Below, one piece after another: positions 11,582-24,458 of a stretch of 64,000 bases of DNA (the stretch's first letter is position 1; each line of letters begins with the position of its first letter). The stretch is taken from positions 27,022,001 to 27,086,000 of the forward strand of contig NC_092312.1 of the NCBI RefSeq assembly GCF_036785885.1, written 5' to 3'. Made by a program: the position numbers and the translations under genes. Origin of the DNA: Coffea arabica (Eukaryota; Streptophyta; Magnoliopsida; Gentianales; Rubiaceae). The notes beneath the pieces were generated by a model that saw only the letters and a program-made list of their open reading frames with translations, made no database searches and was not told the origin of the DNA.

Positions 11582-12738
11582 CATATCCTAAAATCCACTA
11601 AATTCACAGTAACTAATTAATCAGTATGCTATTCCTAAAATCCACAGTAACTAATCAGTATGCTATTATTACTTCGCCCGTTAACATGATGTGTAAATGA
11701 ATTTTTTGATGATTGACATAATCAAAATAAACCGAAAGGCCAAATCATGTACTTTGACATTTGCTTCAGTTCTACCATTCCACACCTAATGCAGACAACG
11801 AGGCGTTCTAGCCTCAAGCCTCCTATAGAGCTTCAAAGTTTGGATCCAGAATTTATCGATCATTGGTGAAGTGTCGTAGCAACTAAAATTGACTTTGCAG
11901 TCTTAATTCAATGATTATTATCAATCGCCTGTATGTATGACTGTTAAACAAAATAGTTGAAAATATAAAAGTTGGTTGAAAAATACATCTATGATGCAAG
12001 TTAGGATAAAAAAAAATACAAATCAAAACAAACCTATCACATTTGCACTTTATTTCAATCAAAAAAATATTTTTTTTATTAGAGGAAAAGTTTAGTTTGG
12101 GATATTTTAATCTTGAATTGTTACTGTGGATAAATTTTTATTTTATTTTATTTATTTTGAGGAAAATGTTGGACAATTTGCTTGAACGGGTCTTTACAAT
12201 AAAATGTCAAGTTCACAAATGAAAACAAACTGCTAACCACTAAGATCGGCAATCACTCATAAAAGTTTATCAAATTTTCTCTTTTATTATGATTTTTCTT
12301 TTTGGGGACATACTTTACCAAGTTCCATTAAAACACGCTAAGGACACCAAATTCAGTGATTAAGGTTGAGATTTTAGAATGTAGAGTTCTTGAGTTCAAA
12401 TCTCCTCCTCCGTTCTCTTTTCTTAAATCCCATAGTTTCCTGCTTAAAAAAATTTTAAAAAAAGTTCAACTAAAACAAAAATGTTATTTCTTGTTAGTAT
12501 TTCAAAACCACTATTGGAAAATGAAGCTCCACAAAAGCTGATTGACTTTGACCCGAGCAAAAACTACGGCTAAAAAGCGTAAAAAATCCCAATCCCAAGG
12601 GCACGAGTAAATGAAGAAGCGTGTCATTTTAGAAACTTTTTACTTCCCGACGAACCAACATCGGCGACTTTTACCATTCTCTTCTTCTTCTATTAAATCC
12701 ATTTCCCCGTTATCAGTTACTATCACTCTTCTCCATCA
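11582..12738. other. Intergenic and TERT upstream region
   Basis: AT-rich sequence containing the TERT promoter and 5' UTR. I see no clear TATA box near the start codon. A stretch at about 12340-12420 has a tRNA-like B-box (cttgagttcaaatctc) and may be a decayed SINE fragment. No other gene is visible. Confidence 0.5.
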
Positions 12739-15700
12739 ATGGCGAAGATGATGAAGAAGAGGAGAAGGCGGGTTCCCGAGGTCTTATGGAGACTTTTCCA
12801 CAATAAGGCACGTACGCTTGCTGACACGATTTTATCTTTGCTTCCGTCACCGCCGACGCCGGTGGCCAATTGCCTGTGTAAGGGCCGGCGGTGCCTTGGC
12901 TGCATTGGTGATGAAGCAATGTCGTATCTGCTCAGACCTAAAGATCCCGCCGATTATCGGAAACTTCTTACTCAGTGCTTTGTTGTTGTGCCGGAAAATG
13001 CTCCGACTTTCTCAGGCTTCGATCCTCATAATCGCTGGTCTCAACTGGAGGTTCTTTCTACAAATATCGCTGTTTGTGCTTCCGTAAACGTTTTTAGTTG
13101 TGGATTTATGCAATTAGGGGAATTTATCAGTGTCTTGATTTTGGCGGGAAAAATTATGGTGATGCTGGTGTTTTAGAAATTTTGGCGGGAAAATCAGGAA
13201 TACTGCCAGTTTGAATTTTGTTTTTGTTTTTTTGTTTTAAAATAGTAGTACGTTTTAATCATGATCTTTTTATCTTTGCACTCCAGCTTTGACGCCTCTA
13301 TTTGGTTAAAGAGTGTAGTTTTTATCAGAAAAAATGGGGTAAATATGTGACGTTTCCTGCCACTGAGCTTATTGAAAACTTTTTGCATATGAAGCACCAG
13401 TGACTGCAAGGTTGTTTAAAGTAATTGAATCTTTTGAGAGGCAAATTTAGCTAAAAAAGTGAAATGGAAAGAAGGAAAGTATGTGAACGAAAATTTTTAA
13501 TGTGGTCACGTTTCCTGTGCTCTTCATGGACAAAGGAAAGATGTATGCTTGAGATGTTTCTCTTGTTTGATTTGCATGTACCAGTGATGTATCAATCCAA
13601 ATTATAAAAATCATAAAATGATAAAATCACTTGAACACATAGGGTCAAGGGAGATGATCCTATCAACATATTTGACTTTGAAATCTTTTCTGAAATATTT
13701 CAAGTTTTGCTACCAATTAGTCAATCTGAATGCTTGTGATTCAAACTTTTATATTTCTTTCTAAGATGTACAAACAAATTTGCTTGCACTTGTGCATGTT
13801 TGATTTAAGAAATAAGGAATCATACTTTTGACGATTCATGGGACAAAAGGCGGAGAACTGATAGTGTTTGATTAGATAATTCCCTTGTGAACCAGCAGCT
13901 TTTGGATTTGCAAATTATTAGGTCTTCATGTATTTGTTCTTCAGAAATACATTATAGGGACTTATGAATTACTGGTTAAATTTTCATGGGATGATTGTTG
14001 TATAAACACCAGTAGTTGCTGCTTCAAAAAGAACGCATGAAGTGCACTGTTGACCAGAATGTGATTTTATTTTATTCGGAAAAAGTATAGCAACTTGGTG
14101 TTAAGTAAGGGTTCATAATTTTTGTTCATATGCTTGAATGCAATCATTTCTGGTTTCAGACTGTTAGAAGAAGTATTGAAATGATTATGCGTGAGCAACC
14201 CACATTTGCTAATGTGATATGCAATGCCTACGATAAGGTCAGCAAATATGAAGAATATTATTATGCCCGTCTTTCTGCCTTTCAGTATTCATGCAACATC
14301 AGATTTCATTTCCTTGTTATGTAATCTAACTATACTTTTTCTGGACATGTTGCATGGTTTATAGCTGTTAAGCTACCAATAATGGTTTCAGCAGAAAATG
14401 GTATTCTCTTATAATTTGGAGATAAAGCTTTGCTTATCTCTTTTGTGATGATTTACCAAATGGTCCACAAAACATTTTCATAATCTCAGTTAGTGGCTAA
14501 ACTTTATATGCTAATTCGCATTCTGTAGGCCTGTTTGTTCCTACAACTTAGCCTGATGACCAGATAGTTGTCTGCCACATTCACTTGACCATGTCAAAGG
14601 GGTAGGATTGCAAACAAAACATAAATAAATGATAAATAATCTTCTCTCTACTCCAGTCAAATCATTTTCTGTGCAGAATAGGAAGTATCTTTTTTGGGAT
14701 TCTAAAGTTGATACGTTGGGCTAATGTCCCCCAATCCATTATCAACAAAGTGCACCTGGATGGAGGGAAAATTTCTTGCATTTCAGTCCTAACCCTCTCA
14801 CTGGTCAGATACTTGATGCAGAAAGCTAAAATTTGGCCGTTGGTCATTGGAAAAATCTCAGAAAATTCTGGAATTATGGATTTTCCAGGTGTTTCCACTG
14901 ACATATTTGTGTTTGTGTTGGTATTTTGGTGCTTTAGAGCTTAAGGTTTGAAAGTTGTTTTCTTTGTGATTCATTGCTGAACTAGGCCAGTACCATAGAG
15001 CATGAAGTCATTCTATGGCTCCTCTGAAAGATGAGAAAATAGGTGTTGTAAGAGTTGGGCTCTGTAAAGTCAAAATTGGTGGCTGTCTCCAGTAATGGAG
15101 TTGAATCCAACTTGGCTTCCTACCTTTATAAGACTTGTTAAGTTTCTTAGCTGCTGAGTTAGCTTAACCTTTAAAAACTATCAGCGTTAAGTATTGTGTC
15201 CTATGTAGATGTAACAGGTGTAACATCTTCAGGTTAAGCTGGAATCAAATAGAACGGAATTTTGTTTTATTGTGAGTTTTCATGGCAGCCTCACCATGTG
15301 CTCAATCCTAAGCAAATATAAGCGCAATTTGTAAAATTTGCTGTTCTCATTGCCAATCTTACACTTATCCTGAAATAACATTCTGAAACAAATATTATCT
15401 TCACGTGCTTCTTTGGTGCTTCATCAATTCTGGAGTCTGGGATGTGCCCATCAAAGAGAGTGAAAAGATCTAAATTTTTAAAAACAACAAAACCTTCATG
15501 GCCCAAAAAAGTTTAACGGCAAAGCTGAGTTATGAAAACACTTGAGGGACCATTACGACAATTTACAGTGTCCTTTTATTTTCGCGCTTCTAGACTGTTG
15601 AACTCTTTATAATTTGTTTTGTTGATATCTCACAGACCAATCGCCGGAGTTCTATAGTAGAAGCTTTAACATCCTCAGCGTGGTGCCTTCTTTTGAGAAG

Positions 15701-18700
15701 GGTTCGTAGACAAAACACTAGCGCAAATTACTGACATATTGTCTTATGGATGCAAAAAATTGACAACAGATTAAATGATTCATAGGTTGGTGACATTCTT
15801 ATGGTGTATTTGTTAAGGACTACCTTCGTATTCTTGCCCCTCCCTCGAAGGAAACATCATCAAGTTGCAGGATTTCCAATCAGTGCTATGTGCAAAGCAT
15901 TCTCGAAGCATTCATCTGTCTTCAATTATAAATATCCTTCAAATGCTCGTCAAGGTAAATTATTCTGAGACTATCCCATTTCAGTCTTCAGATTTTATGT
16001 TACATAGGTTGGTGCATTTTTAGATTTTGTTTGACAAACATTTTGGGTGGGCGCGTATAATATCTTTGTCCTATATTTTTATCCTTTATTTGAAATTACT
16101 ACACGTTTTGTGAGGTTTGTATGTGGAAGTGGAAGTAGTCGTTAGTGGCACGGAAGCTTGTTAAGTTTGATTCAAAAGCTTGAGTGCTTGACTGCTGGAT
16201 CTTTTTGGGTATGGAAAATTATTTACTTGCTTGCATCAACAATAAATCTTGAGTAATTCATAATTGAACGATACGTTGCTGAAGCGCAAATTCATCCACA
16301 AATATAAATTGTTTCAAATACAGGATGAAGCTTTCTGTCCGCTAATTCATGGATGAAATCCAATATTGTCCAGCAAGATTACACCTTCATGATTGAGGTG
16401 CTTTAAAATGCTAAGTTAAAGCCTTTTTTTTCTTAATTTTTCTGACTGTCCTAAAACCTAAAGGAAATTCTATGTGAGGCTAACCTTTTAAAATGTCATA
16501 TTGGATCCTTTTTTTCACCTTGGCGCACATAAAGTTTTAAGTGAATCTATTGTACATGAAAACTTATGTGGCGCCACAAAGATTGTATGAGTACTATTAT
16601 TTGGTGAATGTGCAATTTATCTGATGGAGAGATGCAAAAGCAGAGTGGAAGCCTTCCAGTAGACAATTGGGTGGTATCGGATGCTTACTTGTTTCAATCA
16701 TTATTTTAATCATGAATCTGAATGATCTGCTGCTGAAGGTGTTGCTTTGGTGCATCTGGTCTCTCATAAGTTTTTCTCAACTGTTGGGTCCTGGTTGCTT
16801 AATGTCCTCTTCCAGTATAACTTAGTTCTCATTGATTGCATTCTATGGATATATAATGTGAAATTTTTATAGTTCTTTTTAAAAGTCTCTCAAGATCTGA
16901 CAAAAAACTTACCCCCTTGTACTTTTGTTAGGATCTGGTAAAAAAAGGAAACAGGTTCATCGGGTTGATGACATCATTGTGAAACAGCAGAGCACTAGCT
17001 TTTCTGATGTTGATTTTTCTTCACGTAGCGGCAGTTGCACTGGTTGTTGTGGTAGTACTAAATCCACTCCATCTAGCAGCTGCAGCAGGCTAACAATATC
17101 TCAAAAGAGTGTGTCCAAGGAAACTGTGAAAGCAGTGAGAACTAAAGAATCTTCAACTGAAGTTTGTTCTATTCAGGAGAGCCAGGATAGCTCAATTGAG
17201 GCTTTTAGATTGCCAAGGAAGCGTGCAAGAAAGTATAATTGGCAGCGTGCCAGAAAGCGCAGGCAGTTAAGCTGTCAGGGATCCAGTTCTTTGATCCCTT
17301 GCACTAGAAGTCTCAGTGATGAAGATAACTTTTCTGGAGTGCTTCACCCAGATTCTCGTCTTTCGTCTGAAAAGGTGATCTTATGAAAATCTTGGAAGGA
17401 AAATCCATTTTGTATCACTCTGAAGCTTTAGATAATTAGGCTTTTACCTGTGGATCCTGAAACCATCTGTTCACTGATACTTTGTTTATGGTTAACGTTG
17501 AAAAATCCTGATGAAGTGATTCAAGTTTTATAGTTGTCATGATTTTTTTCTTGACTTAATGTAGTTGAGAGGTTAGAATTTATCATGGGTACTTTCTGAG
17601 CCAGTTTGAAATTAGACAGTGGATAGACAACCATAGGAGAGGATTAACTTGTTTATGAAATTTTAAACCCCAGGAGCTTTTCAGTTTAGATGGGTTACCT
17701 TCTTGTTCTGCCAGTGTTTTTTTCTAAGTGGATAAAAGTGGTTTTTCATAAACTTCAAGCACTAAAAAAATTTAATTATTTTTCACAGTTACTCGCATAA
17801 TCCTTTTTATGGGAATGAAATAGAAGCCTTATAATCAAAGACAGAAATTCAACCAGCATCCCTGCGTGTGTGCATGCATGTGCATGAATGTATGTGTCTC
17901 TGTCTACATGTGCATAGAGTGTCAGGAGTTTTTGCAACTTCAATATGATGTGTACTTGGATTTTATGTATCTGCAGACATGCTGCTCTTGTTGTTTGGTG
18001 TTTCGAACTCTCCCTGAAGTCATTAAGAAAACTCAGATTGACAGGCAAAGCATATTCTATAAGTTGGAGAATTCTTCATCCATTTTCCCAAGGAAGCGTA
18101 TCCTCTTTTATGAGTTAGAAAACTTCTTCCTTGTTTGCTTTCCTGGTGTACTTTGCTGGACTGTTTTCATATTCTTAAATTGTTACTTCATTTTTTAATT
18201 TATTTTATTATGTTAGGTGAACTACTAATCTTGTCTGCTATGCTTCAGGGCACAAATATTGTCCACATTATGTTGTACCATCAAATGTGTCTGCAATATT
18301 ACCATATCTGTGCTGTCCAACAGCAAATTTGATTAGCTTTCATACTGGAACTTGAACACTTTTGGTGGTTAACTCCCAAGTTTCGTGCACTATTTACCTG
18401 CCCTGTATAAGGAGAACCTTTCCGTCTGTCCAACTTTTTCACCCCCAAGACCCCACCCCTCGTTAAAGAAATTGATGTTAGTTCTCATTTGTGCTTGTTT
18501 TGTGATGAGACTTTTCTTACGACCAGAGCAACATAAGATATATTGAATTCTCTGAAGCCCAATTCTTCTGGGGCAAATTTCCTATTTAGGGATATTTTTG
18601 GATTGTCTGGTGCTCATTTCACTGTCTCTCTCACCCCATGTGCTCACACCAATGATTCCTGTTTCACCAAATCTACATGCCTGTGAGTATCACTTTTACA

Positions 18701-19051
18701 GATTGCTACTTTGGTGTGATTTCCAGTCTATAATGGTGAAATTTTTGTCGTGAATAGCCTAAAGGTTGAAATTCTGGTTCTGAAGCTTTGAAGCAATAAG
18801 ATTTACTGGGCAATACCATTTTGTAGTGTGTTGATTTGACCCAGTGTTAGCGTAAGCAATAGTGGGTGGTTCTAAATAGTACTTGCTCTTTCCAAAAGTT
18901 GTAACATCTGGTTTGCGTTATGCTTGAATTTTAGTTATGTGTGTTTTTTGTGGTTAAATAAACTTGAATAAGCTGCATGTAAGATGAAAATGAAGTGTCC
19001 AAAAGTATTTCACTGCGTTTGTGGCCCTCTCAGCTGATATTCTGCCTTATA

Positions 19052-19101
<50 letters not shown>

Positions 19102-22100
19102 AATGTACTTACAATAACTTCTTGAAGCAGTTCTTTTTCGTTCTGGATTGAAATGGAAGAATTGTGGGTGGTTCTCAAACATCTGCATCAGGGATTTTAA
19201 TCCAATATAAGACACATTTGAATAACGTATAAAATACAATTAATTTCAGTGACTGATGTTGCAATTTTGAGAGCAAGTTGATTGCCAACTGAGGAAAGTT
19301 ACTAGAAAGGTGGGATGATAAAGCATGTGTTCATTTCAAAAGTGTTCATTTAATGTTTGAAGGAGTCGTCCTCTTATTATCTTCTGGGATTTTGGCAGAA
19401 TGGATCAAACTCCCTCCTGAATTGTTTTATGATGAATGACTTAATCTATCTGATCATATTGTTTGTGATTTCTTGAAAATGTTATCTTGTTGATAATGCT
19501 TAATGAATAAGTGATTCTCTTGATGTTCATCTTCGTGTTTAATGGAGGCTCCTTCTGGTTTAACTGGTTTTTGATAAATTTCTTCACTATCCAGATATCA
19601 CTCACTCATGAAGCAGCTCAAAATTCTTATACGCAAGGCCAGATGTTGCCAGCATTTAAGGTTGCTGGATAAACACTGTGCCGTTTTATCCTTGGATCAC
19701 CATAATGACGAAACTGCTGCCTCCAAGTACCAGGTTAGAATTACTTGGAGGATAGTTTTCATTTCATTGTTGAGATGCAGCAGCATGTTCAGTACAGTGG
19801 AACCTTTTTTCTTTCAGCAGTTGTACAATGTCTTAAGTGTCAGGATAATAACAAAAGTGCTGCTTTCTGGTTTGAGGTTAAAATTAATTGGAGGAATATG
19901 TTTCGGTTTCATGCAACTTCATATGAAATAGGATAGAACCTTGTTCTCTTTAGCCATTGTAAAATGTTTAAAGCCACCAATTAATTAGGTCTCTTTTTTT
20001 TCTCAATTAACAAGAGCTGCTAATTTTTTTCTTTGACACTTTCACTTGAAAGACACCAGAAAAGTGACCAGAGTTTCTTATTTTTCATTTTGGCCATCCC
20101 TGCTTTTGTTGTTTGTGCTTAATGGTGTAGGCCTGTTTGAAAATTTATTGTTGCTATCAATAATCATGTTCTAGATGCAATTGAAACCCAATGCTAACAC
20201 CTTCCTTACATATCAAATGTGCAGAGTCCTGCATTGTGAGAATGCAGCTGAATCGTGTTTGTAATACTATTGGAGTGCATGCATCATTTCTGTGGTTCTG
20301 CACTCTGCTCAGGAAAGATTTGTCAACTAGGTAGTTGAGTTGGCTAAGCGGATTACATGTGCACACGATGGGCTATGAAAACCAAACTATCAATTTAGTA
20401 GTTTATTCTAGTTTGGAGAAAGAAACTGATCCAGGACTTCCCCTCGTGTGAGCTCATGGTATGAGGTGGCAATTGGATTGACATCACCTTCCTACCTTGT
20501 TCAAGGACAAAGTACAAACCTTGAACTCTAATTTGAACCCATTTCCTTGCAATATTCACATGCTTTTCACAATAATTAACAATATAGTAGAATTTCTTTA
20601 GGCACTTTTGTCTGAAATGATGTCAAGCAGGCTGCTATTTCCAATTGGTGAGTCTTGCAGTAACAATTGGAGTACACCTTATGGATGCATAATGAGTAAA
20701 ACATGCACAAAAATTTGAGAAACAAATGGAAAAAGAAGGGAAAGAATGGACAAAGCAAACATTTGAATATCTTTTTTGAGATTGAAAGTGGTCTATTAAC
20801 CTTCTGTCAGCCTAAGCACTATAAAACGATATTCTGCAGTTTGGTCACTTGGGGACAAATTTGTCCAGTGGCTTCTTCAATATGAGTTGCACATCAGTTT
20901 CCTGCACGAGAATTTCCTCTCTTTACTGTTTTATCAATCTCTCCTTACTGCTTGTCGGGTTTGCTGTAAATAATAAGATAAGCAAGACTGGCCAAATATA
21001 CAAGTAATCCTCTTTAATGGAACCGCAATGCCATATATGTGACTTATCCTCTGTTAAGTTTTCTATTAAGCTTGAAATAAGAGGTAATGTAATTGTCTCA
21101 TTTGGATTGTGTAAAATCTGTGAAATCAGGGAAACGAATCTGAGAGAAACATACATGGAAAAGAACATTTGGAGGATCTTCTTGCTCATGGTTTTCATCC
21201 ACAGAATCTTAACTCATCAGATTTCAAGAGTTGCATGAATATTTCAAAAGCTCATGAATATCAGTTTCATCCAAGCAAGGATTACTGTCTTAAAAAGCAG
21301 GTTGTTTCATTTGTATGGGCTGTCTGTAGGAGTATAGTTCCTCCAGATCTGCTAGGAAGTCCTCATAATTGGAGAATTTTGAGAAAGAATATCTCCAAGT
21401 TTGTTTGTCTTCGAAGGTTTGAGAAATTCTCTTTGAAGCAGTGCATTCACAAATTGAAGATATCCAAATTTTCTTTATTATCAAATAAGCACTCATGTTG
21501 TTGCTTGAATGGTGAAGACTTGAAGTGTGGAAAGAGGCAAGGGGCAAATAAGCATAAGGAACGTAGTAAGCTTGATGGCACTGATTTTGTGAAACATAAA
21601 ATACTGGAAAGCTGGATTTTGTGGTTCTTCTCTTGGTTAGTAGTTCCCTTGTTGCAAACGCACTTTTATGTAACTGAAAGCGAACATGGAAAACAAGAGT
21701 TGTTTTACTATCGGAAATCTGTTTGGAAGAAGCTGATGGAACGAGCTTTAGATAACCTGAAAGATCGAAGCTATTGTGAGTTAACTGATGCATCTGTAAA
21801 CAAAATTATAAGAAGCAGAGAATTTGGTTTCTCAAGGATAAGATTTCGTCCAAGGGAAACAGGTTTCAGGATATTGGCAAACCTTAAAGCGCCATCAAGA
21901 ATTCCTGTAAAGTCCTCTTTCAAGCAATTGTCTTGTAATTCAACTAGAGGGTCCTCAAATCGCAGAAACATAAAATGCAATTATTTTAAGTCTGTGAACC
22001 ATGTTCTCCGTGGTGTTCATGTTGTACTTAAAGGTATACAACTGAAAGAACCAGGGAAATTAGGTTCATCAGTTTTTGACTATACTGGTATTTATAAAAG

Positions 22101-24458
22101 GTTTGTTCCTTTTCTACATCTCTTGAAAAGTGGATCTTCAATCCTTCCTGGTGTTTTTATTGTCGTATGTGATGTGGCAAAGGCTTTTGATTCTATTGAC
22201 CAGAATAAATTGCTTACTGTGATGGAAGATATTATATCAAATGATGAATATACTGTAAACAAGTCTCTTCAAGTTGTCTGCACAAGGAAATCTACCCTGG
22301 TTTGCGAGCAGCTGGCACTAGCACCTCAAGATATCATCTATGGATCTTCAGAAGTTGCAATTTCTGTACCCACCAGCATGCTGCATAGCATTTTTGTCAA
22401 AGAGGTAATATCCATTTATCACATTTTAAGTTATTTAGTGGTGCTTAAATGCATTTGCTGATAACTTGTTTTATACTGGTGCCACCATGATTAGTGCAAT
22501 AATCCTTCCACTCTGTTTATTAGTATCTTACTGGTTCAGCAGGGTCATAAGTTTTGTTTTTGATTTGCACTAGCCTTATCTTTATGACTTGCTTTAGTTG
22601 AGGACATTTTCTTTATTAAAAGTTTAATAACAGGCATGGTTACTAAAGGAAAATTTGTCATTTGTTCTTTGTTAGTTTGAGCCTGTAAGTGAAAGAGTGG
22701 GTCACATTGTCTTTGTTTTACTTAACATCCTCTTGGGCATACATCCATAGTAAATGAAAGCATGAAGCAAGGGTCATGTCTAGAATTTTAGTGAAAACAG
22801 TATGCTGGAGGGGTAGAGATTAGGGACCATATGGAACCTCACTTGAGGTACCAGCTCGGTTCTTGTTCTGAAAGTCTGCTTCATCTTTTACCATTGCAGA
22901 AGCCAATATGTGTTTTAATGATCTTTAACAATGCTTCAAGTGGAGTATCTAGTGTTCTACCATTTTTCATGTGGCAGGAATGCAGCAGAAAGATTAAGAA
23001 AGCAGAGATTTTCTCTCATTTGAATGAGCACATTAAGCGCAATGTGCTCAAGTTAGGTGACAGATTTTACTTGCAGAGTCTTGGTATTTCGCAAGGGAGT
23101 GTTTTATCGTCTCTCCTCTGCTCATTTTACTATGGACATCTAGAAAATAATATAATTTTCCCTTTTCTTGAGAAAGTTTGTGAGCTTCCCAGACATTCAT
23201 TTGGCAACCAAGATACACGTGATGCTTCATCTGCAGCAATCCACCATGAGAATGAAGCTGTCATGTACCACTGCAAATATCTGCTTTTAAGGTTTATTGA
23301 TGACTTCATTTTCATGTCAACGTCGAAGAAACAGGCCTCTTTGTTCTTCTCCCGGTTGCAAAGAGGATTTCATGGATACAACTGCTATATGAATGAAGGG
23401 AAATTTGGTGTAAATTTTGATATGGATCATGTATCAGGATTCAGGTCAAATAGACTCTATGTGGGTGAAGATGGGATCTCGTTTCTTAGATGGAGTGGAT
23501 TGCTTGTCAATTGCTCTACTTTAGAAATTCTGGCAGACTACACAAGGCTAGTTCTTCCTTTCTCTCTCATTAAATGTGTCGTTCTTGTTACTGCAACAAT
23601 CTTGAATTAATATTTGTTCATACAAGTAAGAGTCAGACCTACAGTATTATTAGTTAGACTAGCACTGAGGCAGAACTTGCACTACTAATTACTGCACTGG
23701 ACCTTGTTAAATTTCCTGCATAAATGCAATTTGTGATTTTCCAATTTAAATTCTAAAAAAAAATTTTGTGAACAGATACCTGAATACTCATCTCAGTTCA
23801 TCTCTCACCATCAGCTGGCATGATCATCCAGCTCGCCTACTGAAGTCCAAGTTATGTGATTACTTGCGACCTAAATGCCATCCCATTTTCTACGACACCA
23901 ACATAAATTCAGCGGCTGTTGTCAGACTAAACATATATCAGGCTTTCCTGCTATGTGCAATGAAGTTCAATTGTTATATTTGCAGTTTTTCTAGCATATC
24001 TACTTTCAGCACTGATTGCTGCATGGATGCTATTGAAGCATCTTTGAGGTACAAAACAAGATGCTAATTTGATTTTTAATACTTTAAAGCTCGGCAATCG
24101 CGTTTACCTCTCTCCTTAAAAAGTTTTCATACCGTTCTAATATGTTTCTCAAGTTGGCATCTATGACTCGTACTCTTGCTTTTTACTTAGGTACATGCAT
24201 AAGCTCATTAGGAGAAGGATGAACTCTTTGCATCTCAATTGTGGTTTTCGTCCCATTTTCGAAGTGGGGAAAGAGGAAATCAAATGGCTGGGATTAACTG
24301 CTTTCGATCGAGTTCTGACAAGAAAACAAACCCGTTATAGGGAGTTGTTATTGTTATTAAGATCTAAGTTGAATATGGAGGCCAACAGCAGATCATCTCC
24401 ACTGCAATATGCTGTTGATGATGCACATTCCTCTCTACTTTGGAAAATTAAGTACTGA
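12739..24458 (+). CDS. TERT: Telomerase reverse transcriptase, 12 exons
   Basis: Catalytic subunit of telomerase; it copies the telomerase RNA template onto chromosome ends in the nucleus. Exons by splice sites and frame: 12739-13050, 14160-14237, 15636-15701, 15786-15954, 16932-17374, 17977-18097, 18538-18682, 19595-19733, 21130-22404, 22978-23546, 23776-24048, 24191-24458; total 3858 nt, 1285 residues plus stop. Twelve exons is the known plant layout. The N-terminal TEN-type region starts MAKMMKKRRRRVPEVLWRLF and continues with GRRCLGC and YRKLLTQCFVV. A basic, serine-rich linker at about 210-340 has possible nuclear signals (KKRKQ, PRKRARK). The telomerase T motif is near 668-691 (HFYVTES...YYRKSVW), motif 1 near 723-743, motif A at 839 (VVCDVAKAFDS), B' at 951-961 (GISQGSVLSS), motif C Asp-Asp at 1024-1025 (RFIDDF) and motif E with LRWSGLL. 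All three catalytic aspartates are present. Oddities: the exon 10 donor must be GC to keep frame, B' has Ser where Pro is usual, and the exon 6 donor (AAGC/GTATCC) is weak. The gene looks functional. Confidence 0.95.
19054..19099. repeat. (TA)n microsatellite in TERT intron 7
   Basis: An uninterrupted run of about 23 TA units within the intron between exons 7 and 8. Confidence 0.95.

Noticed and set aside
19030-19239. Minus-strand frame with an IYIYIY run
   Set aside because: It is the translated (TA)n microsatellite in a TERT intron.
22831-22977. The open frame upstream of TERT exon 10 as extra coding sequence
   Set aside because: It is intronic read-through; a good acceptor (gtggcag) at 22977 and TERT homology both start at 22978.
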